DNA of 64,000 nt from positions 1-64,000 of IMG/VR virus record IMGVR_UViG_3300037961_005428, one strand, 5' to 3'. Below, one piece after another: positions 46,944 through 54,748 of the stretch (within the stretch, counting starts at the first letter, position 1; every line of letters starts with the position of its first letter). The notes beneath the pieces were generated by a model. It was not told the origin of the DNA. It did not search any database and worked only from the letters and a program-made list of their open reading frames with translations. The DNA comes from a virus. A program made the position numbers and the translations under genes.

Positions 46944-47656
46944 GTGCAGCAGCGGGCTCTGCCATGGTGGGTGGCGTTATTTTTGCCAAGGAACTTTACC
47001 ATTATTGGGTTCCCCGCAGGGTCGGTGTGTATGGTCCACCGCTGGCTGGAAAGACAACGCTGGACAAATACTTGACCACGCCCGGTGAAATGGAAGACAT
47101 TCCTCTTGACAAGCGCACAACTCACACAAAGGTGCTTGGAAAATTCCTTCTTCCCCGTGCCAGTCGTAAGCGTGTGAAGTACAAGGGTGAAACTCGTGTG
47201 ATTCATTCCGCAGATATGGGCGGCGAACAGCGGTTTTGGAACCTGTGGGTGGACGATATGGTCAATCGGGGCGTAGAAGCAGTGGTGTTCATGTTTGATG
47301 ACCGTGCAAATGCAGGTGGAGATACCACCGTTGACGCTGTTGGCGGCTTCAAATTCTTGGTGGACGCTCTCATTTACCGTCAATATCGCTATAGAAACCT
47401 ACGAAGTTGGTTGAAAGGCAAGAAGTACACGCCCAAAGTCATTCTTTTGGTTGCTAACAAAGCCGATAAGTGGTGGGATGAGCAGGCAAATACGCTGTGG
47501 CAGCAGCAGCGTCTTGGAGAACATCGCATTTTTGACCCGTTTCGGGAAGACCTTATTCGTCTACAAAAGGCCGGTATACCTACACGAAGGGGTATGATGG
47601 CCACCCGAATTGGCTGGAATGTGGAAAATACGATGGTGGATTTGCTGTCAACATGA
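46940..47656 (+). CDS. Ras/Arf-like small GTPase
   Basis: 238 residues. P-loop GPPLAGKTT (32-40), switch I threonines KRTTHTK (58-64), switch II DMGGEQRFW (92-100, the D-x-x-G box), and NKADKWW (173-179, the N-K-x-D guanine motif). A small hydrophobic N-terminus (AMVGGVIFAKELY) precedes the G domain. It is surrounded by small membrane proteins within the virion arm, ATGA-coupled to one. Small GTPases of this type switch partners on and off at membranes; which process it controls in a virus is unknown. Confidence 0.8.
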   Translation: MSAAAGSAMVGGVIFAKELYHYWVPRRVGVYGPPLAGKTTLDKYLTTPGEMEDIPLDKRTTHTKVLGKFLLPRASRKRVKYKGETRVIHSADMGGEQRFWNLWVDDMVNRGVEAVVFMFDDRANAGGDTTVDAVGGFKFLVDALIYRQYRYRNLRSWLKGKKYTPKVILLVANKADKWWDEQANTLWQQQRLGEHRIFDPFREDLIRLQKAGIPTRRGMMATRIGWNVENTMVDLLST

Positions 47657-47667
47657 GGTGAACGAAC

Positions 47668-48651
47668 ATGAATGGATTACGACGCTACGGGCAGGTCCCG
47701 CAACAGGGAAATGGCAACTTATACGCTCTTGACGCTAATCAAATGGCGGCTTTGTCGCAACAAGGGAGCCTTTCGCACGAACAATTGATTGAAATGCAAG
47801 GTGCGCAGCAAGGAATGCGAGAAGCGGCTGCAAAAAGCAACATTGAGGTGCCAAAAGTCAATTTTTACCCCAGTCGGCACCCCGATTCACGAAAAGCACG
47901 CAAAAAAGACATCAAACAGGCCCGAAAACTGCTCAAACCGAGCAAAAGAAGCATTTTCAACCCCTTACGGTGGGTTGGAATGAAGTATCGGTACAACAAA
48001 TTGCATGAAAGGTGCGTTGTGGACGGCTGTGACTGCGTTGAACTCATCAAATACGACAATTTGTATGCTAAAATCTGTGATGAGGACACTGGAGAGAGCC
48101 TTTGGGACCTTTATTGGACAAATCCGGTCACAGGAGAGGTTCAAGCCTTCGTAGCGGCTGAAAATGTCACTGATGGGCGCAAAATGAGGGGTACATACTG
48201 CCCCGAACACCTTCATTTGTACCATTTATTGTGTAAATGGGAGGATGAGAACGACAAAGTGCGCCTTAACAGCAAATCCGGTATGCGAGAAATGGTCAAA
48301 AAGGGCGTTTCTACGGTCGCTGTACCCATTTCAATGGTCAAAAAGAAGGACAATACACCCCAATTTTTGGCCAAATATGAGCCTTTTTTCAAGCAATTAG
48401 AGCAGGATTCACGCCAAACAAGCGGTATTTCCATCCTTCATTACCAAAATCCGGTATCAAAAATGAATGATGTGACCATGATTGTGTTTGATTTGCGCAT
48501 TTTTCAGCAGGAATTAGGTCAAATTGACCAACAAAACCCGCCCAGCATCCTTGATGCAGTGGGTAAAATGGGTATTACCCTCCCCGATTCCCCACCTCTC
48601 CAACAGGTTGAAGAAGAGAATGGCCCTCAGTTTGGCCAAGGGCAGGCTTGA
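47668..48651 (+). CDS. Hypothetical protein of the GTPase cluster
   Basis: 327 residues; GGTGA seven bases before the ATG. Gln-rich start, basic middle (SRKARKKDIKQARKLLKPSK), Cys residues at RCVVDGCDC, then YCPEHLHLYHLLCKW, together a possible zinc site. The C-terminal part contains YQNPVSKMNDVTMIVFDLRI. Family not recognised; encoded directly after the GTPase and probably a partner. Confidence 0.55.
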   Translation: MNGLRRYGQVPQQGNGNLYALDANQMAALSQQGSLSHEQLIEMQGAQQGMREAAAKSNIEVPKVNFYPSRHPDSRKARKKDIKQARKLLKPSKRSIFNPLRWVGMKYRYNKLHERCVVDGCDCVELIKYDNLYAKICDEDTGESLWDLYWTNPVTGEVQAFVAAENVTDGRKMRGTYCPEHLHLYHLLCKWEDENDKVRLNSKSGMREMVKKGVSTVAVPISMVKKKDNTPQFLAKYEPFFKQLEQDSRQTSGISILHYQNPVSKMNDVTMIVFDLRIFQQELGQIDQQNPPSILDAVGKMGITLPDSPPLQQVEEENGPQFGQGQA

Positions 48652-48665
48652 AAGCAGGTGAAAAC

Positions 48666-49295
48666 ATGTTATTCGGAAACAATCAACAGCAAAGCGGTGC
48701 ACTGAACCTTGGTGCGCCAGCCAATACTCCACAACAGCCCTTCCAATTCGGTCAGCAGCCGCCCAGTGCCATGCAAAACTTTGGCCAAAGTGCGTTTGGT
48801 GGCAGTATGATGCAGGGTATGGGTATGAATCCGGGCATGATGCAGCAACCCGTGGCCCCGCCCAGTGAAACTGAAATTCAATTGGCACTCATGCGCTCTG
48901 TCGCACCTATGGACAGATTCGTGGCATCAGCCCAAATGGCCACGCTTGTGCAGATGCTGAACGACCTTGTTAGTTTCTCAGTGCTGGAAGTGATGAAAAA
49001 CGCCACTTTTGTCATCAACGAGGACGATGGTACCATGAAATTGGATGTTACTTCACTGCCTTCCAACCTTCAAACCATGAGTGCGGAGAATGTCACCAAT
49101 CAATTTAACCAACTTCAAAGCACCAGTCAGCAAAACATCCAGCAAATGGAGATGCAGCAGCAACAAATCCTTGCTATGGCTCAGCAATCGCTGATGGGTG
49201 GGGCACTTGCAGCGGCTATGGCTGACGAAGGTATGATGCAAAAGGTGGGTGGCGGAGTTGGCTCCTTCGCTCGTAGTATGTTGGGAGGACGATGA
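48666..49295 (+). CDS. Gln/Met-rich helical protein
   Basis: 209 residues from ATG 48666 with GGTGA just upstream; an upstream TTG was rejected. Gln/Asn/Gly/Met-rich first 70 residues (MMQGMGMNPGMMQQPVAP), a central helical domain (MDRFVASAQMATLVQMLNDL), and a Gln/Met-rich helix (NIQQMEMQQQQILAMAQQ). Low-complexity termini suggest a structural or scaffold-like protein. Confidence 0.55.
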   Translation: MLFGNNQQQSGALNLGAPANTPQQPFQFGQQPPSAMQNFGQSAFGGSMMQGMGMNPGMMQQPVAPPSETEIQLALMRSVAPMDRFVASAQMATLVQMLNDLVSFSVLEVMKNATFVINEDDGTMKLDVTSLPSNLQTMSAENVTNQFNQLQSTSQQNIQQMEMQQQQILAMAQQSLMGGALAAAMADEGMMQKVGGGVGSFARSMLGGR

Positions 49296-49296
49296 T

Positions 49297-49548
49297 ATGG
49301 TAGATAGTGGTATACCGGGATTTTACTATGGCTTTGCCATGTCAACACGCGACATTTTTGCCCCAAAGAAGAGCGTCATTGTAGATATGGTGATGGTACA
49401 GGTTTTGACCATCATCGTCACCCTTTCACTGGTGTTGTTGACGGGCTCGGGTAAGTTGTCTTCGGACACAATGGCTTACATGATGGGAGCCATGATGGGT
49501 GCGATTTTGCTTGCTACGGGGATTTACACCCGTATTTCACAACAATAG
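49297..49548 (+). CDS. Small two-segment membrane protein
   Basis: 83 residues from ATG 49297. Hydrophobic segments VDMVMVQVLTIIVTLSLVLL (about 29-48) and AYMMGAMMGAILLATGIY (about 60-77). The third membrane protein of this group. Confidence 0.6.
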   Translation: MVDSGIPGFYYGFAMSTRDIFAPKKSVIVDMVMVQVLTIIVTLSLVLLTGSGKLSSDTMAYMMGAMMGAILLATGIYTRISQQ

Positions 49549-49800
49549 TCACCACTTGTCTTGTGGACAGGTGGATGATTTGAGCGAGGCTTTTGCTCGC
49601 ATGAAGCATCCACAGTCTTTGCACCGTGTACCTGTCCAACTTGGGCACTCTTGACAGATAGCGAGTCTGCGACTCCGCTCTTCGGGACTTACTTTTCGTC
49701 GCAAAGCCACATCTCTTGCGGCCTTTGATAGCGAAACAGCCGTCTCCTTTGTCATCGGGATTCCGGCGACTTTGACATCCATTTTGGGCAGTCTTGGCAC
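49549..49800 (-). CDS. Small zinc protein of DUF6171 type, opposite strand
   Basis: 83 residues. SRRLAICQECPSWTGTRCKD followed by CGCFMRAKASLKSSTCPQ and DKW matches the phage pattern R-x-x-x-C-x-x-C-P-x-W...C-x-x-C-G-C-F-M-x-x-K-x...C-P-x-x-K-W (DUF6171 as recalled). It is the only minus-strand gene in the rightward arm and abuts the convergent membrane-protein gene without a gap, so it has its own promoter, probably in 49801-49858. Confidence 0.65.
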   Translation of the reverse strand: MPRLPKMDVKVAGIPMTKETAVSLSKAARDVALRRKVSPEERSRRLAICQECPSWTGTRCKDCGCFMRAKASLKSSTCPQDKW

Positions 49801-49858
49801 AGTGTTTCCTCGCTGTTCTTTCCTAAAGGCTTATCGTTGGGCGTAGCATGGACCACGC

Positions 49859-50569
49859 ATGGGAGGTCGGCAGACCAAGCGTTCTTGCCCTTTTTGCCAA
49901 GACCCCGACCGTGACAAACTTGAGATGAGCATTGCTCAAGGCATCGCTGATGTTCGCACCATGGACCGCGATAAAGGCTGGCGGGCCAACACGGCAGAAC
50001 GCCACATGAGAAACCACGCTGGTGAAAATTTAGAAGGTTCCAACTATCGCTGCGTGATATGCACGGACGACCACCGAAGCATGTACGAAGTCGCTTATTT
50101 TGACGAGGGCATGACCACCGAAGAGATTGCCCAAGAGTTGAATTGCAGTGAGGCTACAGTCTACAAGCACATGAAAGAGCACTTCCAGCCCATCGTCAAG
50201 CAAAGTGCATCGGCTATTGTGTCCATTAAGGTGGGTCAAGAGGCTGATATCCTGCGACACAACACTGAGCGCCTCAATGAAAAGTTGTCTCGCTACATGG
50301 ACGAGGTCAGCATCCACGATGACGGGGCTGTTTCGGACATGGTTAAGTTGAGCAAAGAGATTCGTGAGTCCATCAAGGACTTGACTTCGTTCCAAAAGGC
50401 GTGGGTTGAACCCGAGGAGAAAATGGTCGCAAACACCATCAACATCCTCAAAGTTGAAATGGCGAAAGAAAGTCCCGATACTTGGAAGCGTGTCAAAGAA
50501 GCCTTGCTCACACAGGAAGGCGACGAAATTGACATCAGCGGCATGTTAGAGCAGGAGGATAGCGCATGA
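49859..50569 (+). CDS. HTH protein, terminase small subunit candidate
   Basis: 236 residues. N-terminal CPFCQDPDRD and a later CVICTDDH give two CxxC pairs; MTTEEIAQELNCSEATVYKH (about 84-103) is a clear helix-turn-helix; the C-terminal half is helical (GAVSDMVKLSKEIRESIKDL). An HTH protein encoded a few genes before TerL and the portal is usually the small terminase that recognises packaging sites. A transcription regulator is the alternative. Confidence 0.55.
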   Translation: MGGRQTKRSCPFCQDPDRDKLEMSIAQGIADVRTMDRDKGWRANTAERHMRNHAGENLEGSNYRCVICTDDHRSMYEVAYFDEGMTTEEIAQELNCSEATVYKHMKEHFQPIVKQSASAIVSIKVGQEADILRHNTERLNEKLSRYMDEVSIHDDGAVSDMVKLSKEIRESIKDLTSFQKAWVEPEEKMVANTINILKVEMAKESPDTWKRVKEALLTQEGDEIDISGMLEQEDSA

Positions 50570-51618
50570 CCAGTAGCATGGGTACCGGCACTGACACCCG
50601 CATGTACTCCCCTCGGTCCGAATCGGACCACCTGTACTCGGACGGTGAAGACTACCGACACGGTAAGGGCTCGCCCGAACACGAGGACGAGATGAAAGAC
50701 AAGAAAATGAAGGAGAAGGAGGAGCGTGTCAAGACCCGTGAACTCCCCCATCTCAAGTTCAACATTGAATCGGCCGAGCAGGACATGGGTATGCCTGCTC
50801 CTATGCCGATGGACGAGCCACAAGAGGACATGATGGAAGAAACGCCCATGGCTCAGCAGGGTGAACTTAGCGCTCTTACCGGTTCTCCGGGCACCGGCTC
50901 ACCCGAAGCCAGCATTAGTTTTGGTGCACAGGCGCTCAGCCCGTATGGTCAGCAGACCATCATGGCCAGCGAGCCGATGGACATCGCTTTCCAACTGCTC
51001 AAGCGAGATGGCGACTTCTCCACTCAGCCGTTCAAGGCTCCCCCCGGTGGCCGCTCTCGTCAAAAACAAGCAACATCCATGCGTGCTAAGCGACAGGCTC
51101 GCACACTCAGCCCTCGCACGGAAAAGGGTGGCATGGTTAATGCTGATAAAGCCGTTGAGATGTCTCACCTTGGCATTGATACCAAGCAACCCCTGCGTTT
51201 GTTCCCCGACAAATACCGTCAAAGCCTTGGTACTCGGGCCATGCAGGCCAATCGTGGTAACATTGCGCTCCCCTATCAAGGGCACAACATTGAGCGCCGC
51301 ACTCCTTTCAAGCCCATGACCATGAAGTCCGAACTTCAAGAAGTGCAAATGCTTCTCAAGTCGGCTTCGGGCTACCTTCACCTCAGTCAATTGCGCAACA
51401 TTCTGCGAGACTTGAAGCGAGCCATCGCTCGCAAGGAGTCAGCCAAGAAAGCGCCGCCGTCCGGCAAAGGCACTTCCAAAGAAGGCGAGGCTGGGCACCG
51501 TGATGGTGAAACCACTCAGCCCCAAGGGCGCACTGACAATGTAGAGGCTGATGAGTTCCGTTCTGCCGGTGCCTCCGGTCACCAGTTTGTGAGCAGGGGT
51601 AGCGGGAGGACGGCTTGA
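50566..51618 (+). CDS. Virion-region protein with internal cargo tag
   Basis: 350 residues; start overlaps the previous stop. Acidic/charged N-terminus (EDEMKDKKMKEKEERVKTRE), a Met/Pro-rich linker, then MASEPMDIAFQLLKRDGDF near 132-150, the tag in the middle of the chain. After it a basic Pro/Gly/Ser-rich region and a helical segment (SGYLHLSQLRNILRDLKRAI). If the tag is cut or bound here, the N-terminal 130 residues may be a removable part. Confidence 0.6.
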   Translation: MTSSMGTGTDTRMYSPRSESDHLYSDGEDYRHGKGSPEHEDEMKDKKMKEKEERVKTRELPHLKFNIESAEQDMGMPAPMPMDEPQEDMMEETPMAQQGELSALTGSPGTGSPEASISFGAQALSPYGQQTIMASEPMDIAFQLLKRDGDFSTQPFKAPPGGRSRQKQATSMRAKRQARTLSPRTEKGGMVNADKAVEMSHLGIDTKQPLRLFPDKYRQSLGTRAMQANRGNIALPYQGHNIERRTPFKPMTMKSELQEVQMLLKSASGYLHLSQLRNILRDLKRAIARKESAKKAPPSGKGTSKEGEAGHRDGETTQPQGRTDNVEADEFRSAGASGHQFVSRGSGRTA

Positions 51619-53807
51619 TGTTCCGTGTTCACTACTCGTCGGACTCACTGGCCAAGAGCCGTGGCGGGTTTGACATTGTGGACACGCTTCACCGCACATG
51701 GAACCTCATGAAGCAGCAGATGGTGCTTCGCAAGTCCTACGGCCTGTACCACATTGGCGAGGATGAGACGCACCCGATTCGCCACTGGGCACCCGAAGAA
51801 GCATTCAATCCACCCGAAGACATTGGTTGGTACGACCAGTTTGAGGGGCCCGAAGGCATGCGGGCGCACCACCCGCCGTTTGGCCACGATTTCAAAACCG
51901 GCCGCCTCCTTCATCGCACTCGCAACGGGCAAACTGTTCCCGAAAGCGCCCACCCGCTTGACTACATGATGGGGCACATGCATCACAAAGTGCGAGAACA
52001 TTTCATTAAAAACGGTGTTAATCCGGACGCTACGGTTGAAAGTGGTGAGCCTATTTGGTCAATGGACCATGTCAAACACATGTTCAATCACGCTATCAAC
52101 ATACACAACAAGACTGGAGATAACCTCCCTAATGTAAACAGTGTGCTATGGCGATTGAACACCACGAGCGGGTTTGACGGGGACAGTGTCGGCAGTGAAC
52201 GACAGGCCACAACGGATGATGGCCGACCAATTAACTACTCCACGAACATGGGGAACATGCACGATTTAGAGGGCGCTGACAAAGGAATGTGGATTGATGG
52301 TGGTGTCCATCCCATGTATAAGGACACGGCCCGAGTAGCGCAATTCACTTTTGACATGTACGAAAAACTGCTCGGCATCCCTATGCCGAAGGTTGATGAC
52401 TTTGCTTACCTCACCAGTTCCAAAGTCCCTCTTCAGAGCATGACTTTTGGACGAGTTCGTCCGTTGAGGCGGGAAGAGGCTGAGGAGCATTTTGGCGAAG
52501 GTGGAAGCGGTATGATTCCCGGTCACAAGTCGGGGAAAGTTGTTGAAAATTATCACCCGCTGGATGTAGCGCACTTTGCTCCCAAGGCGTTGTTTGCTAC
52601 TCCGACACGAAACTTGGGGGCTAAGCAACGAGCCCAAGGTGAAGATTCGGCTGAAATCGCATCTCGTGCTAACGAAATTATCCGAGAACTTGGCGAAATC
52701 GGCATTAACATCACTCCCGAAGAAGCCATGCAATACGCAGCCATGCCCATTTCACAATTCTTGATTGGTGGGACGGGACACCAAGTGAAGGCCGGCTCAC
52801 GAGCACCAGCCATTTTGAGAGGAGTGGCAGCATCACTTGGCGTGGATATGGAGTCGGGTATGTATAAACGGGTTCGGGATTCAATTGGAACTCGCAGAGG
52901 CGCTTCAAAGAACAGAGGACTTTCTCGCTCTCGTGATTTGTACGCTATCCCTTGGGTGCACTCACTTAACCTCCTTGCATCGGGTCAAGCCGAGAATCAA
53001 CAGGATGCTTGGATGCAGGCACTTGACAACTTTCGCAACGCAGACTACGACCACAAAGACCATGCTTATGACGAGGCAAACCACGACGCATACCTCCAAT
53101 TCGTCAATGCGTTCCGTAATACCGACGGACATAGAGGACAAGTGTCTCAAATCACTGGTAAACTCCCCGAGGCTCACAAAGACCATCCTCATCACGACAT
53201 TCACTCGTCTGTACCTCCACATTGGGAGGGGCATGTACACGCTCTGCCAGCAGGAATTTCGCCAACGGCTGACCGGGTACAGGAAGTCACTGCCAACATG
53301 CTGGCGCAAAATAGAAGAGAGGAGCCACCCCGTAAACGAGCCATGGAGGATGCCGCCGCTGCTCCTGTCAGTATGGAAGAACTTCAAGCGGCTCGCTCTC
53401 AATTGAACAACCCTTCGCAGCGCGTAAGGGAGGCTTCTGCGGTCTTACCCCAGCCGACTTATGACCTTGAAGGCAATCAAGGGGTATCTCGCCAACAACG
53501 ATTGGACGACGGTAGCATCATCACTTCTTCTGAAGAGCGCACGGTTAGCGACCTGCTCAAGACCATGGAGCGCATTCAATTCAAAGAAGCAAGTCAAGAC
53601 GCTGTGGTCAAATCACTGGCCCAGTATCGGTCCCGAATCACCAAGGCTGACGATGTCAGTGCCGTAGCCAAATCGCTCGGCATCAGCGTGATGGATGTTC
53701 ACGGCATCTACCACTCACACGGCGATTGGCACCGTGTGGCAAGCGACTGGAATGTCGGTCCCGAAATCGTCAAGGCGGTCAAGGTCACCTTTGGGGGTGG
53801 CGCTTGA
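51618..53807 (+). CDS. Large virion-region protein with near-N-terminal tag-like segment
   Basis: 729 residues from ATG 51618, overlapping the previous stop, with GGGAGGA upstream. IVDTLHRTWNLMKQQ (about 20-34) resembles the cargo tag. No known domain; His-rich regions (HHPPFGHDF, HKDHPHHDIHSSV) and a helical end (ITKADDVSAVAKSLGISVMD). Located two genes before TerL; could be a minor capsid or internal head protein. Confidence 0.6.
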   Translation: MFRVHYSSDSLAKSRGGFDIVDTLHRTWNLMKQQMVLRKSYGLYHIGEDETHPIRHWAPEEAFNPPEDIGWYDQFEGPEGMRAHHPPFGHDFKTGRLLHRTRNGQTVPESAHPLDYMMGHMHHKVREHFIKNGVNPDATVESGEPIWSMDHVKHMFNHAINIHNKTGDNLPNVNSVLWRLNTTSGFDGDSVGSERQATTDDGRPINYSTNMGNMHDLEGADKGMWIDGGVHPMYKDTARVAQFTFDMYEKLLGIPMPKVDDFAYLTSSKVPLQSMTFGRVRPLRREEAEEHFGEGGSGMIPGHKSGKVVENYHPLDVAHFAPKALFATPTRNLGAKQRAQGEDSAEIASRANEIIRELGEIGINITPEEAMQYAAMPISQFLIGGTGHQVKAGSRAPAILRGVAASLGVDMESGMYKRVRDSIGTRRGASKNRGLSRSRDLYAIPWVHSLNLLASGQAENQQDAWMQALDNFRNADYDHKDHAYDEANHDAYLQFVNAFRNTDGHRGQVSQITGKLPEAHKDHPHHDIHSSVPPHWEGHVHALPAGISPTADRVQEVTANMLAQNRREEPPRKRAMEDAAAAPVSMEELQAARSQLNNPSQRVREASAVLPQPTYDLEGNQGVSRQQRLDDGSIITSSEERTVSDLLKTMERIQFKEASQDAVVKSLAQYRSRITKADDVSAVAKSLGISVMDVHGIYHSHGDWHRVASDWNVGPEIVKAVKVTFGGGA

Positions 53808-54748
53808 TGGAAGGTGAAGTGTTGGTCAAAGCCCGCCCTCGTCTTCAATACAACATGAGTGGTCAGCCCAGCATGTATTTTGAACGAGACGGCCGTGGCG
53901 AAAGTGCTACCCCAACAAAGCGTGAGCGTTTAGCCGGACTTGCTGGCGGATTAGTTGGCGTAATGGGCGGGCTTACAGGTAAGCATCGTAGCCTTGGCAG
54001 TTTGTTGGGTAGCATGTACGCTGGCAAAGTCCAAGGTGAAGGCATTGGTCGTGGTCTTGCTGGTAAAACTGTTTCCCGAGCACGGCGTGCAGAATTGAAG
54101 GAGCAGGAGGACCGACTTGCAGCAGAGGCTCAAAAAGAAGGTCAGCGGAGATTTAGAGAAAGGCGACCAATTGGCATCCGTGCTCGCAACGCTCGCATGC
54201 TCGCTGCCGAAGATGAGGCGTTAGCACGAGCGGGTTCGGCGGAAGAAGAATTGCGAGCCTCGCAAGCGGCTTCTAAACGAATGGGTAAAATTGGTAGAGA
54301 CTTCCGAGTAGCGCAGAATAAAGCGGAGCGTAGAGCGGTTAGCCGAGAAGACATGTCAAGGGCTCGTGCACTACGGGGTATGAGTCCGGCGCAAATAGAG
54401 CGGTTTAAAGAACTGGACTCAGCGGGTCTTGAAAGGTTACAAGCGATTGCTGGCATATTGGATGAAACGGTAAATCCGTACGCTCAAATCAACCCAACTG
54501 TAGGAGAAATGAATCAGCAGCAAGTTCCTCAAGGAACAGTTCAACCGCTGCAATTCGGCCCGGGCGCTCAAATGACTTTGCAGGCAGGTGAAGAGATTAC
54601 ACCGGAGCATGCTGACCACAATAATGAAGGCTTGACAACTCAACTCGGACTGGATATTGCTGACGAGCAAGAAAAGGAGTCGGAACAAACCATGGGGTTG
54701 GGACAGTCTGAGTTTGGTAACCTTTTGGGCAGGATGGGGCCACAATGA
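53807..54748 (+). CDS. Helical, Gly-rich virion-region protein
   Basis: 313 residues from the ATG that overlaps the previous stop. A glycine-rich hydrophobic segment (LAGLAGGLVGVMGGLTGK, about 43-60) recalls glycine-zipper membrane-inserting helices; a long Ala/Arg/Glu coiled coil follows (AELKEQEDRLAAEAQKEGQ). The end is acidic. Could be an ejection or membrane-penetrating protein. Overlaps the TerL start. Confidence 0.55.
   Translation: MEGEVLVKARPRLQYNMSGQPSMYFERDGRGESATPTKRERLAGLAGGLVGVMGGLTGKHRSLGSLLGSMYAGKVQGEGIGRGLAGKTVSRARRAELKEQEDRLAAEAQKEGQRRFRERRPIGIRARNARMLAAEDEALARAGSAEEELRASQAASKRMGKIGRDFRVAQNKAERRAVSREDMSRARALRGMSPAQIERFKELDSAGLERLQAIAGILDETVNPYAQINPTVGEMNQQQVPQGTVQPLQFGPGAQMTLQAGEEITPEHADHNNEGLTTQLGLDIADEQEKESEQTMGLGQSEFGNLLGRMGPQ

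Noticed and set aside
48666-49295. Major capsid protein
   Set aside because: Length, Gln/Met-rich termini and lack of HK97-like strands do not fit; no other gene in the window fits either, so the capsid gene is probably outside it.
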